The notes below the pieces were generated by a model. It saw nothing but the letters and a program-made list of their open reading frames with translations, was not told the origin of the DNA and searched no databases. From Bacillus massiliglaciei (GTDB taxonomy: Bacteria; Bacillota; Bacilli; Bacillales; DSM-1321), in the NCBI RefSeq assembly GCF_900098925.1, contig NZ_LT622352.1, positions 223,762-287,761 on the forward strand: a stretch of 64,000 nt of DNA, in the 5' to 3' direction. This document shows positions 52,690 through 63,274 of the stretch, piece after piece. Numbering within the stretch: the first letter of the stretch is position 1; the number at the start of each line of letters is the position of its first letter. Both the position numbers and the translations under genes were made by a program.

Positions 52690-54105
52690 TTAACATTTCA
52701 CCGCTTCAAGCGCTTCTTCATATATTTCTGTCGGGTAATTGCCGGTGAAACAGGCAAGACAGGAGCCTCTTGTTTCGCCAGGGAACGGGCGGCCGATCGC
52801 CTCGACCATCCCTTCTGCACTCAGGAATGTCAGGGAATCTGCACCAATGATTTCACGGATTTCCTCAACCGATTTCGAACTTGCAATCAGCTCTTCCTTT
52901 TTCGATGTATCAATTCCGTAGAAACATGGATTTTTAATTGGTGGCGAGCTGATAAGCACATGAACCTCAAGCGCACCCGCTTCCTTCAGCATCCGGACAA
53001 TCCTTCTGCTTGTCGTGCCGCGGACAATGGAATCATCCACCATGACCACGCGCTTTCCTTCCACAACCCCCCGCACCGCAGACAGCTTCATTTTAACCCC
53101 CTGCTCCCGAAGGCTCTGGGAAGGCTGAATGAACGTACGGCCGACATATTTATTCTTGATCATTCCCATTTCATAAGGAATGCCTGATGCTTCTGCATAG
53201 CCAATCGCCGCTGAAATACTGGAATCAGGAACACCTGTGACGACATCTGCATCGATCATCGCCTCTTCAGCCAGTTTTTTGCCGAGGTTTTTGCGGGCCG
53301 TATGGACATTGATCCCGTCAATATTGCTGTCCGGCCGGGAAAAATAGACATACTCCATCATGCACATCGCCTGCTGGGTCGATTTGGCGAACATTTCGGC
53401 CGTAATCCCTTCGTCGTTGATGACCACGAGTTCACCAGGAAGGATATCACGGACAAACTCCGCGCCGATAATGTCGAGAGCACAGGTTTCAGACGCAGCC
53501 ACATAGGCATCGCCGATTTTCCCAAGAGAAAGCGGACGAAGACCGTGCGGATCACGCGCCAAAATCAGTTCTTTTTCCGTCAGAACGACAAAGGCATACG
53601 CACCTTTCAGCATGCCCAGACTGCTTTTTACGGAATCCTTCAGCACCGGGTAGCCTGAACGCTTAATCAAGTGTGCCAAAACCTCTGTATCTGAAGTCGT
53701 CTGGAAAATGCTCCCCTGGGATTCGAGCTGGGCCTTTAGCTGATTGGCATTGACGATGTTTCCGTTATGCGCCAGCGCCAGGCCTCCGGTATGGGAGTTG
53801 AAGAGGAACGGCTGGACATTCTGATATCCGCCGCCTCCTGCTGTCGCATAGCGCACATGGCCGATGGCCGCTTTTCCGCTGTCCGCCAGCTCTTCCATCT
53901 TATCTGCCGTGAAAATCTCCGTCACAAGTCCTTCGCCTTTGCAAAGGGAAAGGGATGTGCCGTCCGTTGTCACGATCCCGGCACCTTCCTGGCCCCTGTG
54001 CTGCAGGCTGTGCAGTCCGTAATAGGACAGCTGGGCTGCTTCCGGGTGATTCCAAACCGCAACAACTCCGCATTCCTCATTCAATCCTTTTATTTCAGCA
54101 AGCAT
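52690..54105 (-). CDS. purF: Amidophosphoribosyltransferase PurF
   Basis: A 471-residue glutamine PRPP amidotransferase, the committed step of purine synthesis. The precursor starts [19 protein letters not shown]; as in B. subtilis an 11-residue propeptide is probably removed to expose Cys12 as N-terminal nucleophile. The PRPP loop reads [17 protein letters not shown]. Four cysteines for a [4Fe-4S] cluster typical of the Bacillus enzyme are present (for example in [17 protein letters not shown] ETCA, NPCFYG and GSCLACF). It overlaps purL by 16 bp. Confidence 0.97.
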   Translation of the reverse strand: MLAEIKGLNEECGVVAVWNHPEAAQLSYYGLHSLQHRGQEGAGIVTTDGTSLSLCKGEGLVTEIFTADKMEELADSGKAAIGHVRYATAGGGGYQNVQPFLFNSHTGGLALAHNGNIVNANQLKAQLESQGSIFQTTSDTEVLAHLIKRSGYPVLKDSVKSSLGMLKGAYAFVVLTEKELILARDPHGLRPLSLGKIGDAYVAASETCALDIIGAEFVRDILPGELVVINDEGITAEMFAKSTQQAMCMMEYVYFSRPDSNIDGINVHTARKNLGKKLAEEAMIDADVVTGVPDSSISAAIGYAEASGIPYEMGMIKNKYVGRTFIQPSQSLREQGVKMKLSAVRGVVEGKRVVMVDDSIVRGTTSRRIVRMLKEAGALEVHVLISSPPIKNPCFYGIDTSKKEELIASSKSVEEIREIIGADSLTFLSAEGMVEAIGRPFPGETRGSCLACFTGNYPTEIYEEALEAVKC

Positions 54106-56309
54106 GGAATGGCTCCTTTCCAGGCAGACTGGAGTTCTGCTACTTCTGCTTCCAGTTTGCCTGCTCCATCATTCAGATTGATATGCAGTTCTTGGCTTGT
54201 ATTCACTGTGCCGATCCAGACTGCGTCCTTGACTGCTGCTTCAAACGCCGTTTGGTTTTCCGGCTTAACAGAGATCAGAAATCTGGACTGTGTTTCGCTG
54301 AACAAAGCCGTTACCGCTTCGCCATTCAGGGAAATGTCCGCTCCGAATTCTGTACCGAATAAAGCTTCCGCCAAGGCAACGGCAAGGCCGCCTTCGGCAA
54401 GGTCATGCGCAGAGGCCACAAGACCGGACTGGATGGCGTTCAGCACTTGCTGCTGACGGGCCTGTTCCAGCGCTAAATCGATCTTAGGCGCGCGTCCGAA
54501 AATCTTGCCTTCCGTCATTTTCTGAAGCTCGCTTCCGCCGAATTCCGCTTCCGCTTCGCCGATGACATAAATCAAATCGCCGTCAGCCTTGAAAGTCTGA
54601 GTGGTAATATCTTTGACATCATGGACAAGTCCGACCATGCCGACAACCGGTGTCGGATAAACGGCTTCTCCGTTATTTTCGTTATACAGGGAAACATTTC
54701 CGCCGATAACCGGTGTGCTTAAATCCCGGCAGGCTTCGCTCATGCCGTCCGCCGCCTTTTCAAGCTGCCAGAAGATCTCCGGTTTTTCCGGATTGCCGAA
54801 ATTCAGACAGTCCGTGATCGCAAGCGGCTCTCCGCCTGAACAGATGATATTGCGCGCTGCTTCCGCAACAGCAATTTTTCCGCCTGTTTCCGGATCCAGA
54901 TACAAATAACGGGAGTTGCAGTCCGTTGTCATCGCCAATGCTTTATTCGTTCCGCGCACACGGATGACTGCTGCATCGGAGCCGGGAGCAACGACTGTAT
55001 TCGTCCGCACCATATGGTCATACTGGTCATACACCCATTCCTTGCTTGCAATCGTCGGCTGCTGAAGCAGGTTCAGAAGTGCATCCTTATAGTCTGCGAC
55101 AGCCGGCACTTCCGCCTGCATGCTTTGGAAATCACGGAAGTACTGAGGCTCTGCAGAAGGCTTATGATAAATCGGCGCTTCTTCTGCCAGCGCATCAACC
55201 GGTACAGAAGCAACCGTCTCACCGTGATGGGTCAATGTAAGTTTTTTATCTTCTGTCACTTCACCGACAGATACCGCTTCAAGGCCGTATTTTGTGAACA
55301 AATCAACGATTTCCTGTTCACGTCCCTTTTTGACGACAATCAGCATCCGCTCCTGGGATTCAGACAGCATCATTTCATAGGCTGTCATTCCGGTTTCACG
55401 CTGCGGCACTAAATCCAAGTCCATCTTGATTCCGGATCCGGCTTTACTCGCCATTTCGGCAGAAGAACTGGTCAGTCCGGCCGCACCCATATCCTGAATA
55501 CCGACAAGCGCATCGGACTGGATCAGCTCCAGACATGCTTCAATCAGCAGCTTCTCCATAAACGGATCGCCGACCTGCACCGCCGGACGCTTTTCATCAG
55601 AGGATTCAGAAAGCTCTTCAGAAGCGAAAGTCGCTCCGTGGATACCGTCACGGCCTGTTTTTGCGCCGACATACATCACCGTATTGCCGACACCGTGCGC
55701 CTGGCCTTTTTTAATATCCTTATGGTCGATCAGTCCAACACACATTGCATTCACAAGCGGGTTGCCTGCATATGAAGGGTCAAACTGAATTTCGCCTCCG
55801 ACTGTCGGGATGCCGATACAGTTGCCGTACCCGGCAATCCCTGCCACGATTTCCTTGAACAGATATTTCACTCTTGGGTTATCCAGCTCGCCGAAGCGAA
55901 GGGAATTCAATAAAGCAATCGGACGGGCTCCCATTGAGAAGACATCACGGATGATGCCGCCGACGCCTGTGGCCGCTCCCTGGTAGGGTTCAATCGCAGA
56001 CGGATGATTATGGCTTTCGATTTTGAACACAACCGCCTGTTCATCGCCAATATCAACAATTCCTGCGCCCTCGCCAGGCCCCTGCAGCACGCGTTCCCCT
56101 GTAACCGGGAATTTTTTCAGGACAGGCTTTGAATTTTTATAGGAGCAATGCTCGGACCACATAACCGAGAATAACCCGGTTTCTGTGTAGTTCGGCAATC
56201 TGCCCAGAATCTTTTCCACCATGGCAAATTCATCATCGGACAGACCCATTTCTGCGTACAGACGGTCTTGTTTAATTTGCTCCGGATTTGGTTCAAGCTG
56301 TAACAACAT
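54090..56309 (-). CDS. purL: Phosphoribosylformylglycinamidine synthase subunit PurL
   Basis: A 739-residue small-type PurL, the ATP-using subunit of FGAM synthase (step 4), which works with PurQ and PurS. It has [18 protein letters not shown] and [29 protein letters not shown] near the N-terminus, and two PurM-like halves, the second with [28 protein letters not shown]. It overlaps purQ by 17 bp and purF by 16 bp, consistent with a tightly coupled operon. Confidence 0.97.
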   Translation of the reverse strand: MLLQLEPNPEQIKQDRLYAEMGLSDDEFAMVEKILGRLPNYTETGLFSVMWSEHCSYKNSKPVLKKFPVTGERVLQGPGEGAGIVDIGDEQAVVFKIESHNHPSAIEPYQGAATGVGGIIRDVFSMGARPIALLNSLRFGELDNPRVKYLFKEIVAGIAGYGNCIGIPTVGGEIQFDPSYAGNPLVNAMCVGLIDHKDIKKGQAHGVGNTVMYVGAKTGRDGIHGATFASEELSESSDEKRPAVQVGDPFMEKLLIEACLELIQSDALVGIQDMGAAGLTSSSAEMASKAGSGIKMDLDLVPQRETGMTAYEMMLSESQERMLIVVKKGREQEIVDLFTKYGLEAVSVGEVTEDKKLTLTHHGETVASVPVDALAEEAPIYHKPSAEPQYFRDFQSMQAEVPAVADYKDALLNLLQQPTIASKEWVYDQYDHMVRTNTVVAPGSDAAVIRVRGTNKALAMTTDCNSRYLYLDPETGGKIAVAEAARNIICSGGEPLAITDCLNFGNPEKPEIFWQLEKAADGMSEACRDLSTPVIGGNVSLYNENNGEAVYPTPVVGMVGLVHDVKDITTQTFKADGDLIYVIGEAEAEFGGSELQKMTEGKIFGRAPKIDLALEQARQQQVLNAIQSGLVASAHDLAEGGLAVALAEALFGTEFGADISLNGEAVTALFSETQSRFLISVKPENQTAFEAAVKDAVWIGTVNTSQELHINLNDGAGKLEAEVAELQSAWKGAIPCLLK

Positions 56310-56979
56310 GTGATTCCCTCCAGTTTTTCACGATGGATTGAAAAATCTTTAAGCCGTCTGTGCTGCCAAGCAAAGCATCGACTGCGCGTTCAGGATGCGG
56401 CATCATCCCAAGGACATTTCCTTTGGCGTTCATAATGCCGGCAATATTCTCAAGGCTTCCGTTCGGGTTCGATCCTTCATACGTAAACAGGATCCGGTTT
56501 TCCCGCTTCAGCTCCTGCAGTGTTTCTTCGTCGCAATAATAGTTTCCTTCGCCGTGAGCAATCGGCACCGTAATCGTCTCTCCGGCTTCGTAGGCTGAAG
56601 TGAACAGGGTAGTTGCATTCTCAACCTTCAGTCCGACATTGCGGCAGATAAACTTCAAGCTGTCATTCCGGCGCATCGCTCCCGGAAGAAGACCGGCTTC
56701 GAGCAGGATTTGAAATCCGTTGCAGACACCAAGAACCGGTTTACCAGCTTCTGCAGCCTTAATCACTTCTGCCATAACATTGGAAAAGCGGGCAATAGCT
56801 CCTGTGCGGAGGTAATCTCCATAAGAAAACCCTCCGGGAAGAAGAATCCCGTCGTAGCCTTCCAAATTTTCAGCCGTATGCCAGACATACTCCGCTTCTT
56901 CTCCCAGTGCATCCTTCACTGCATGATACATGTCGATATCACAGTTCGAACCCGGGAATACGATGACCGCAAACTTCAT
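56293..56979 (-). CDS. purQ: Phosphoribosylformylglycinamidine synthase subunit PurQ
   Basis: A 228-residue class I glutamine amidotransferase providing ammonia to PurL. The nucleophile is Cys86 in [10 protein letters not shown]; the His and Glu of the triad are in [10 protein letters not shown] near the C-terminus. The start [19 protein letters not shown] is typical. It overlaps purS by 4 bp. Confidence 0.97.
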   Translation of the reverse strand: MKFAVIVFPGSNCDIDMYHAVKDALGEEAEYVWHTAENLEGYDGILLPGGFSYGDYLRTGAIARFSNVMAEVIKAAEAGKPVLGVCNGFQILLEAGLLPGAMRRNDSLKFICRNVGLKVENATTLFTSAYEAGETITVPIAHGEGNYYCDEETLQELKRENRILFTYEGSNPNGSLENIAGIMNAKGNVLGMMPHPERAVDALLGSTDGLKIFQSIVKNWRESHVVTA

Positions 56980-57230
56980 AGGGCGACAACCTCCTCAACT
57001 TCATAGCGGTATGCCTCAATCACTGTATTGGCCAATAACTTTTCACACATTTCCTTCACTTGCTGATCCAGATCGCGGTCCGTCTTTTCGATGGACAGTT
57101 CAATATACTTCCCGATACGCACATCGCTCACTTCCGGATAATCCATGCTGTGAAGCGATTGTTTGACAGCTGCCCCCTGAGGATCCAGCACGCTTTCTCT
57201 AAGTGTGATAAATACTTTAACCTTATACAT
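56976..57230 (-). CDS. purS: Phosphoribosylformylglycinamidine synthase subunit PurS
   Basis: An 84-residue PurS, the small dimer that links PurL to PurQ in Gram-positive bacteria. Features are [26 protein letters not shown] and the ISxx-type [10 protein letters not shown] stretch. It overlaps purC by 8 bp and purQ by 4 bp. Confidence 0.96.
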   Translation of the reverse strand: MYKVKVFITLRESVLDPQGAAVKQSLHSMDYPEVSDVRIGKYIELSIEKTDRDLDQQVKEMCEKLLANTVIEAYRYEVEEVVAL

Positions 57231-57942
57231 GTTGTATGCCCTCCAGCTTTTCCAGTATTTTTCCGTAAGCTTCCGTCAGACTGCCCAAGTCCCTGCGGAA
57301 CACGTCCTTATCCATTTTCTCATTTGTTGCTGCATCCCAAAGTCTGCATGTATCGGGCGATATTTCATCTGCCAGCAGGATATCGCCGTCCTTCGTCTTG
57401 CCAAATTCCAATTTAAAGTCCACAAGATGGATTCCTAATTCCTTAAAAAATGCGGATAGAACGTCATTGACCTTACGTGCGCGCTTCTTTAGATCAGCCA
57501 CTTCCGCTTCACTTGCAAGCGCAAGCTCCTCGATATGGTCTTCCGTCAGCAATGGATCGCCTAAATCATCATCTTTATAATAAAATTCCACGAGCGTTCG
57601 TTTTAGCGGGGTTCCTTCAGGGATACCGGTCCGTTTTGAGAAACTGCCGGCAGCCGTATTCCGGACAACTACCTCTAGAGGAATGATGGAGACTTTTTTG
57701 ACCAGCTGCTCTGTATCAGACAGCTTTTCAATAAAGTGTGATGGAATATTTTCCTGATGAAGCTTTGAAAATAGCAAACTCGTAATTTTATTATTTAGCG
57801 TACCTTTGCCGCTGATTTCCGACTTCTTCTCTCCGTTGAAGGCTGTAGCCGAGTCTTTGTATTGGACCCAGACAGTTTCCGTTGAATCGGTCGCATAAAT
57901 CCGTTTCGCTTTTCCTTCATAGAGCATTTCTCGTTTTTCCAT
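57223..57942 (-). CDS. purC: SAICAR synthetase PurC
   Basis: A 239-residue enzyme joining aspartate to CAIR (step 7). Signature segments are LYEGKAKRIYATD, KDSATAFNGEKK, the conserved VRNTAAGSFSKRTGI and LADEISPDTCRLWD. A 109-bp gap separates it from purB; it contains a GAGCGTC / GGCGCTTCG-rich stretch but no clear promoter. Confidence 0.96.
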   Translation of the reverse strand: MEKREMLYEGKAKRIYATDSTETVWVQYKDSATAFNGEKKSEISGKGTLNNKITSLLFSKLHQENIPSHFIEKLSDTEQLVKKVSIIPLEVVVRNTAAGSFSKRTGIPEGTPLKRTLVEFYYKDDDLGDPLLTEDHIEELALASEAEVADLKKRARKVNDVLSAFFKELGIHLVDFKLEFGKTKDGDILLADEISPDTCRLWDAATNEKMDKDVFRRDLGSLTEAYGKILEKLEGIQHV

Positions 57943-58051
57943 TTGTGTCAGGCCTCCGTATTAGGAATATTAGGAATTTTCCATCTTTAAAAGGTGCAGG
58001 ATTTGATGAATTGGCAGACGCTCCTTTCGAAGCGCCTGCCCTGCTTAGTTC

Positions 58052-59344
58052 TTACAGTCCAAGTCTGTCAAAAATGACATCCACATTTTTTAGATGGTAA
58101 GAAGGATCGAAGCAGTCATCGAGTTCTTCTTTTGTCAGCAGGCTTGTAATTTTATCGTCCTTTTCAAGCAGGCTGCGGAAAGGAACCTGCTGCTCCCAAG
58201 CCTCCATTGCTTTCGGCTGAACGGTATCATAAGCCTCTTCACGGACAAGGCCTTTGTCAATCAAAGCCAGCAGCACGCGCTGGGAGAAAATCAATCCCAA
58301 GGTGCGGTCCATGTTGCGCTTCATGTTTTCCGGATATACCGTCAGATTCTTGACGATGTTGCCGAAGCGGTTCAGCATGTAGTTCAGCGCGATCGTTGCA
58401 TCCGGGAGAATGACCCGTTCTGCAGAAGAGTGAGAAATATCGCGCTCATGCCAAAGGGCAACATTTTCATAGGCAGTCATCATATAACCGCGGATAACAC
58501 GTGCCATTCCGGTCATATTTTCAGATCCGATCGGATTGCGTTTATGCGGCATTGCTGATGATCCCTTTTGACCTTTTGCAAAGAACTCCTCCACTTCGCG
58601 CGTTTCACTCTTTTGAAGTCCGCGGACTTCTGTTGCAAACTTCTCGATGGATGTTGCAATCAGTGCCAGCGTGCTGAAGTAGTGGGCATGGCGGTCGCGC
58701 TGAAGGGTCTGTGTGGAGATCGGCGCTGCTTCCAGGCCAAGCTTTTCACAGACAAAGCTTTCCACGAATGGGTCGATGTTGGCATATGTTCCGACAGCAC
58801 CGGACATCTTGCCGACTTCAATCATTTTGCGGGCCGCTTCAAAACGCTCCACATTCCGCTTCATTTCCTGGTACCATAGGCCAAGCTTCAGTCCGAACGT
58901 TGTAGGCTCAGCGTGAACGCCGTGCGTACGTCCCATCATGACGGTATATTTATGTTCCTTCGCTTTGTTTTTCAAAATTTCTACGAAGTTGTTCAAGTCC
59001 TTAGCAAGGATCTCATTGGCCTGTTTAATTAAGTAAGAAAGCGCTGTGTCGACTACATCCGTAGACGTAAGCCCGTAATGGACCCATTTGCGCTCTTCCC
59101 CAAGCGTTTCAGACACAGCACGGGTGAAAGCCACGACATCATGGCGGGTTTCCGCTTCAATTTCCTTAATGCGATCCACATCGAAGGTTGCCTTCTCGCG
59201 AATGACCTGCACATCCTCCTTCGGGATAGCGCCAAGCTCCGCCCAAGCCTCACAGGCTAAAATCTCCACTTCCAGCCAGGCTTTAAATCTGTTTTCCTCT
59301 GTCCAAATCGCTCCCATTTCAGGGCGGGTATACCGTTCAATCAT
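58052..59344 (-). CDS. purB: Adenylosuccinate lyase PurB
   Basis: A 430-residue lyase of the fumarase/aspartase superfamily acting twice in purine synthesis (SAICAR to AICAR and adenylosuccinate to AMP). The three conserved regions are [27 protein letters not shown] (catalytic His) and the superfamily signature [15 protein letters not shown] with the active-site serine loop. It overlaps purK by 4 bp. Confidence 0.97.
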   Translation of the reverse strand: MIERYTRPEMGAIWTEENRFKAWLEVEILACEAWAELGAIPKEDVQVIREKATFDVDRIKEIEAETRHDVVAFTRAVSETLGEERKWVHYGLTSTDVVDTALSYLIKQANEILAKDLNNFVEILKNKAKEHKYTVMMGRTHGVHAEPTTFGLKLGLWYQEMKRNVERFEAARKMIEVGKMSGAVGTYANIDPFVESFVCEKLGLEAAPISTQTLQRDRHAHYFSTLALIATSIEKFATEVRGLQKSETREVEEFFAKGQKGSSAMPHKRNPIGSENMTGMARVIRGYMMTAYENVALWHERDISHSSAERVILPDATIALNYMLNRFGNIVKNLTVYPENMKRNMDRTLGLIFSQRVLLALIDKGLVREEAYDTVQPKAMEAWEQQVPFRSLLEKDDKITSLLTKEELDDCFDPSYHLKNVDVIFDRLGL

Positions 59345-60501
59345 AATACATCCTCCGTTTCAACCTGTTGTTTCCAAATCCGGCTTTGTTCGCTCTCCTG
59401 AAGAGCCTCTTCCGCCGTCGGCCGTAAAATATTCACATGGCCCATTTTCCGTTTCAGCTTTGCTTCCGCCTTGCCGTATAAATGGACTTTCCAATCCTTC
59501 CGCTCCGGAATTTCCGCAAGCAGCGGCTTCAGATGCTCGCCGAGTATGTTCACCATCACAACAGGCTTCAGCAATTCCGTATTGCCAAGCGGCCAGCTGC
59601 AGACAGCCCGGACATGCTGCTCGAACTGGGATGTCTCGCAGGCTTCCATCGTGTAGTGTCCGGAATTATGCGGCCTTGGCGCCAATTCATTAATCAGGAT
59701 GCCGTCCCCTTCTGTCAGGAACATTTCCACAGCCAAAGTTCCGACAAGACCCATTTCCTCAGCCAGACGGTACGCCTGGGCAATGGCCCTTTCTGCTGCT
59801 TTTCCGCTGATGCGTGCAGGGACAATGCTTTTATGTAAGATATTGTCCACATGGATATTTTCAGCCGGCGGAAAATGACGAATCTCGCCGTTTGTGCTCC
59901 GTGTCACAATCACGGAGATCTCTTTTGTAAAAGGGATCCACGCTTCCATGACACATACGCCTTGCCGGAGCAGCTTATCGGCATGCTGAAGATCAGACCT
60001 GCCTTTGATGACAAGCTGCCCTTTTCCATCATAACCGCCCCGGGCCGTTTTTAACACCGCTGGATAGCCTAAATCTTCAATTGCCGCCTCAATATCTGCA
60101 AAATCTCGGATTTCACGGTAAGGAGCCACTTCAACGCCGGCCTTCTCAATCGCCTGTTTCTCTGTCAGCCGGTCCTGCGTCACTTTGAGAAGCTCTGAGC
60201 CTTGTGGCAAATACGCATGCTCCTTCAGCCAATCAAGAGCCTCTGAGCTGATGTTTTCAAATTCATACGTGATGATATCGCTGACTTCCGCAAGCTGCTG
60301 TAAAGCTTCAAGGTCATCGTATGCCCCATTGATTTCGTAATCGGCCACTTGGGCGCAAGGTCCGTTTTTTCCCGGTTCCAGCACCGCAATTTTAAAGCCT
60401 GAAGCCTTCGCGGACAACGCCATCATACGTCCAAGCTGCCCGCCTCCGATAATCCCGATTGTCTGTCCTGGTAAAATGATACGGTTATTTAAGCTGTTCA
60501 C
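59341..60501 (-). CDS. purK: N5-carboxyaminoimidazole ribonucleotide synthase PurK
   Basis: A 386-residue ATP-grasp enzyme that makes N5-CAIR from AIR, bicarbonate and ATP. I start it at the GTG at 60501 ([27 protein letters not shown]), which overlaps the purE end by 17 bp; the longer frame reads backwards through purE and is not protein-like. Motifs are [12 protein letters not shown] and [18 protein letters not shown]. The product feeds PurE. Confidence 0.93.
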   Translation of the reverse strand: MNSLNNRIILPGQTIGIIGGGQLGRMMALSAKASGFKIAVLEPGKNGPCAQVADYEINGAYDDLEALQQLAEVSDIITYEFENISSEALDWLKEHAYLPQGSELLKVTQDRLTEKQAIEKAGVEVAPYREIRDFADIEAAIEDLGYPAVLKTARGGYDGKGQLVIKGRSDLQHADKLLRQGVCVMEAWIPFTKEISVIVTRSTNGEIRHFPPAENIHVDNILHKSIVPARISGKAAERAIAQAYRLAEEMGLVGTLAVEMFLTEGDGILINELAPRPHNSGHYTMEACETSQFEQHVRAVCSWPLGNTELLKPVVMVNILGEHLKPLLAEIPERKDWKVHLYGKAEAKLKRKMGHVNILRPTAEEALQESEQSRIWKQQVETEDVL

Positions 60502-60973
60502 TGCTCTGCAACACCTTTTCTCTAGTTTCATAGCGCTGTTCTTCCAATCTATGAAACAGCTCCTGATCGGCCGTCCCCAAAATCTGGGCTGCCAAAAGAC
60601 CTGCATTGATTGCTCCCGCCTTGCCAATGGCGACAGTCGCCACTGGAACTCCGCCCGGCATCTGGACGATGGACAGCAATGAATCCATTCCCTTCAGAGC
60701 CTTGGATTGCACAGGCACCCCAATGACCGGCACAACCGTCTTTGCCGCTGTCATGCCCGGAAGATGAGCTGCTCCGCCGGCACCGGCGATAATGACCTTG
60801 ATTCCCCGGTCCTTCGCTGTCTCTGCATATTCAAATAATAGATCGGGTGTCCGATGTGCCGATACGACCCGTTTCTCAAAAGGGACTTCGAGCTGCTCCA
60901 ATGTCTCGCATGCATATTTCATCGTTTCCCAATCCGAAACGCTTCCCATTATCACGCCCACTTGCGGCTTCAT
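60485..60973 (-). CDS. purE: N5-CAIR mutase PurE
   Basis: A 162-residue class I PurE moving the carboxyl group of N5-CAIR to C4. It has [27 protein letters not shown] and [17 protein letters not shown], the usual substrate-binding blocks. It is the first gene of the pur operon, about 45 bp downstream of the riboswitch-controlled terminator. Confidence 0.97.
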   Translation of the reverse strand: MKPQVGVIMGSVSDWETMKYACETLEQLEVPFEKRVVSAHRTPDLLFEYAETAKDRGIKVIIAGAGGAAHLPGMTAAKTVVPVIGVPVQSKALKGMDSLLSIVQMPGGVPVATVAIGKAGAINAGLLAAQILGTADQELFHRLEEQRYETREKVLQSSEQLK

Positions 60974-61017
60974 CCCATTCCCTCCAAATCACTATCTAAA
61001 ATTCTATCTATTTTAAA

Positions 61018-61071
61018 GTAAAAAAGCCGGACAGGCTTCCTCTACTTACAGAGAAAGCATCTGTCCGGCGT
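61018..61071 (-). terminator. Conditional terminator of the purine riboswitch
   Basis: On the minus strand the 9-bp arms GCCGGACAG and CTGTCCGGC frame an inner AT-rich loop and are followed by six T. It lies between the aptamer and purE and would stop transcription when guanine is bound. Confidence 0.88.
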
Positions 61072-61124
61072 TAAGTCTCATCTCTAAAAAAGACTCAGCT
61101 GTATCCGAATAAGCAGCTGCTTTT

Positions 61125-61191
61125 CTCATAGTCCAATGATTTACGGTCATTGGGTAGAAACTTTTGGGCCATATCCCCATGATTATATGAG
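61125..61191 (-). promoter_or_regulatory. Guanine-type purine riboswitch aptamer
   Basis: On the minus strand the three-way junction is clear: P1 CTCATA / TATGAG, the J1/2 and P2 region ATAATCATGGGGATATGG, then GTTTCTACC and P3 with the conserved CCGTAAA loop. The specificity base in GGACTATG is C, the guanine form (adenine riboswitches have T). It controls the pur operon through the terminator at 61018-61071. Confidence 0.93.
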
Positions 61192-61213
61192 AGGTATAAA
61201 ACTTGTTAACCCC

Positions 61214-61242
61214 ATCTTACCTTTCAGCTAAAAACATGTCAA
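61214..61242 (-). promoter_or_regulatory. pur operon promoter
   Basis: On the minus strand TTGACA (61242-61237) and TAAGAT (61219-61214) are separated by 17 bp. Transcription would start near 61207, just before the riboswitch. Confidence 0.85.
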
Positions 61243-61245
61243 GGT

Positions 61246-61291
61246 AAAATCGAATAATATTTTCAAGTATTACTTATAATGTTCGGTTTTT
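61246..61291 (-). promoter_or_regulatory. PurR box pair
   Basis: Box 1 on the minus strand reads AAAACCGAACATT (within 61278-61291), the PurBox consensus; the second, inverted and weaker, reads AAAATCGAATAATAT (61246-61260). The spacing of about 17 bp and position just upstream of the -35 match the PurR control sites of B. subtilis purE. PurR represses and is released by PRPP. Confidence 0.8.
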
Positions 61292-61487
61292 AATCCATTT
61301 TTTTGGCTTCAAAGACGATTTTCCTCGCAATCGGCTCATATTGAAGCTTTCCATCCACCATTTTCTCAGCAAATATGGGCTCCTCTGTCCGTCTCACAGG
61401 AAAATATCCTTCGGCTTTTATGCGGTCCAGGCAGGCATCAATCGTTTCTCCCTCGGCCACTTCAAATTTCATCTTACTGTTCTTCAT
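61290..61487 (-). CDS. yebG: YebG, NETI-motif protein
   Basis: A 65-residue protein matching the short YebG/NETI family: FEVAEGETIDACLDRIKAEGYFPVRRTEEPIF, followed by a basic tail. The function is unknown. It lies directly upstream of the pur control region in the same direction, as in B. subtilis; its stop overlaps the first PurR box. Confidence 0.85.
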   Translation of the reverse strand: MKNSKMKFEVAEGETIDACLDRIKAEGYFPVRRTEEPIFAEKMVDGKLQYEPIARKIVFEAKKMD

Positions 61488-61628
61488 CTAATCTATCCTT
61501 TCGGCGATTTATACATCCCTACCATATAGAATGATCCTCCTGAAGTCAATTCATCCTCGGAAAGCCTCGGTTTCTGGAATATATGCGATTCCTTGTGATT
61601 TTCTGGTAAACTGTCAACAAGGGGGTAG

Positions 61629-62180
61629 ATGGATTTGCTTATACATAAAATTGATGAAGATGTTTCTCTACGGCTTTTTAATGAGGCAGATGCTGAGGAA
61701 TTTTACGCACTGACGATTCGGTCAAAAGCCTATCTGAAAAAATGGCTCGGATGGCTGGAGCATACAAAAAGTGCAGCGGATACGGCCCAGCATATTAAGG
61801 CGGGACTTCAGGAGTTCGCAGAAAATGGCGGGCATCCCAAGTCTTTTGCAATTCTGTATCAAGGGAAAATTGCCGGTACGATCAGTTTCAATACCATTGA
61901 TAAGGTCAATAGAGCCGGAACGATTGGCTACTGGCTTGGCGAAGAGTTTCAAGGAAAAGGAGTCATGACCAAAGCATGTAAAGCATTAATTGATTATGGT
62001 TTCCAGGAACTTGACCTTCATCGGATTGAGATTCGTGCTGCAGCAGAGAACAAAAAGAGCCGATCCATTCCGGAGAGACTGGGATTTACGGAGGAAGGCA
62101 GAGTCCGGGAGGCAGAATGGCTGTATGACCATTATGTGGACCATATTGTTTACGGCCTTCTTGAGAGTGAGTGGAATTGA
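61629..62180 (+). CDS. GNAT-family N-acetyltransferase (RimJ/RimL type)
   Basis: A 183-residue GCN5-related acetyltransferase. The acetyl-CoA loop is in GYWLGEEFQGKGVMTKACKALIDYGF, followed by HRIEIRAAAENKKSRSIPERLGFTEEGRVREAEWL, the RimJ/RimL subfamily pattern. Relatives acetylate ribosomal-protein N-termini or small molecules; the substrate here is unknown. The ATG follows AAGGGGG by 5 bp. It is a single gene ending in a hairpin terminator. Confidence 0.88.
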   Translation: MDLLIHKIDEDVSLRLFNEADAEEFYALTIRSKAYLKKWLGWLEHTKSAADTAQHIKAGLQEFAENGGHPKSFAILYQGKIAGTISFNTIDKVNRAGTIGYWLGEEFQGKGVMTKACKALIDYGFQELDLHRIEIRAAAENKKSRSIPERLGFTEEGRVREAEWLYDHYVDHIVYGLLESEWN

Positions 62181-62193
62181 CAGAGAAATAGCG

Positions 62194-62231
62194 CAGCCAG
62201 AAGACCAGTTCAGAGGTTTTCTGGCTGTTTT
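62194..62231 (+). terminator. Terminator of the acetyltransferase gene
   Basis: The stem CAGCCAGAA / TTCTGGCTG with a 16-nt loop is followed by TTTTG. It lies just before the stop of the convergent gene and may serve both. Confidence 0.65.
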
Positions 62232-62238
62232 GCTGGGA

Positions 62239-62538
62239 TTACCATAATGGCTCGTCTTTATCCGTTATTTTCAAGAAAATTGGCATGAGCATCCAGATCA
62301 AGAGCAAAAGGACTGCATCCAGACATATCATGGTAACCAGCGGCAGCTGAAACAAGACTGAAAGAGGGAGGATAATAACAGGTATCAAAGATAACAGTAC
62401 GATCGTGTTCCTTGATGCTGTACTTTGATATTGAGCTTCTCCGCAATATGGGCATTTCATTTCTTTTCGGAATGTGACTAACTTCTTCATCGATTCCGCC
62501 CAGGACCATTTTTTACCGCAGCACTGACAAGTAGGCAT
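62239..62538 (-). CDS. TIGR04104-type zinc-finger membrane protein
   Basis: A 99-residue protein with an N-terminal four-Cys zinc ribbon (CQCCGKKWSW and CPYCGEAQYQS) followed by two hydrophobic helices at about 45-90. This is the layout of TIGR04104-type small proteins of Bacillus. Function is unknown. Convergent with the acetyltransferase gene. Confidence 0.8.
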   Translation of the reverse strand: MPTCQCCGKKWSWAESMKKLVTFRKEMKCPYCGEAQYQSTASRNTIVLLSLIPVIILPLSVLFQLPLVTMICLDAVLLLLIWMLMPIFLKITDKDEPLW

Positions 62539-62654
62539 TTTTAAAATTCTCCTTATTTTAAAAGTTTTCTATATTTCTTCTACGTTTCTAATAACTGGAA
62601 AGTTTCATTTTTTTGAACTTGTTTGCTGGATGACTATTTAAAAAGGTGGATGGA

Positions 62655-62793
62655 AGGAATTTCCGCTTCAGGGATTCGCTTTCCGCGGGCGGTCAGGAAG
62701 CCTCCTCGTCGCTGTTGTCGCGCTCCTGCGGGGTCTTCCTTTGACGCGCTTTTCCCGCAGGAGTCTCACCCCATCCACTCCAATTCTATATAG
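62655..62793. repeat. Bacillaceae interspersed GC-rich repeat
   Basis: A GC-rich block in an AT-rich gap, reading ATTCGCTTTCCGCGGGCGG, then CCTCCTCGTCGC, CTGCGGGGTCTTCC, CGCTTTTCCCGCAGGAGTCTC and ending CCATCCACTCCAAT. I recognise this from many Bacillaceae intergenic regions as a non-coding dispersed repeat with internal imperfect symmetry (CCGCGGGC against CCCGCAGG). No transposase is attached. Confidence 0.6.
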
Positions 62794-63274
62794 CTGTCAA
62801 TTAATCTTCCATTTTACACATAGATCTGGATAGCGATCCATATAACTACTTAATCGGTTGCAGTTAAATAAAGAGAAAATCGAGTCTTTTCTATAGATAA
62901 AAAGCGTTTCATTCTAGGCACTTTCGAGGTAATATCAGATGACTAAGCGAATTCAAAGCTCTTTAGAACTTCATAAAAAGAGACCAGCTCTTCAACTGAT
63001 CTTACAAGGGTTGAACATACTCGGCCAAGCCTGAATTCGAATGGCTTCTTGTTACTTATTACACCTCTGGCGAGGAGTTTTTAGTATCTTTTTGACCTGC
63101 AGTCTTTATTCTATAAAAAAGATGGGCGCTCGAGCTCCGGAACGGCGATGGACGGCGAATCTCTGCGTCAGCTTCCTCCGCTCCGGTCCTCATGTACGCT
63201 GTACACTCCGGTCCTCGCTCCCCTGCTTCCTTGATCTTCTTGTCCCTCCCCATTCCGGGTGAGGCGTTTAAAAT
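62794..63274. other. Gene-free stretch between the repeat and the ISL3 copy
   Basis: About 480 bp. The open frames on both strands at 63041-63262 lack ribosome binding sites and conserved motifs. A GC-rich part with CTCCGGTCCTC twice (63181 and 63205) looks like decayed dispersed repeat rather than a gene. Confidence 0.35.

Noticed and set aside
59341..60627. 428-residue form of PurK
   Set aside because: The first 42 residues are the purE sequence read in another frame; the GTG at 60501 gives the family start.
63041..63262. Overlapping open frames on both strands near 63.1 kb
   Set aside because: No start signals, no motifs, biased composition; probably decayed repeat sequence.
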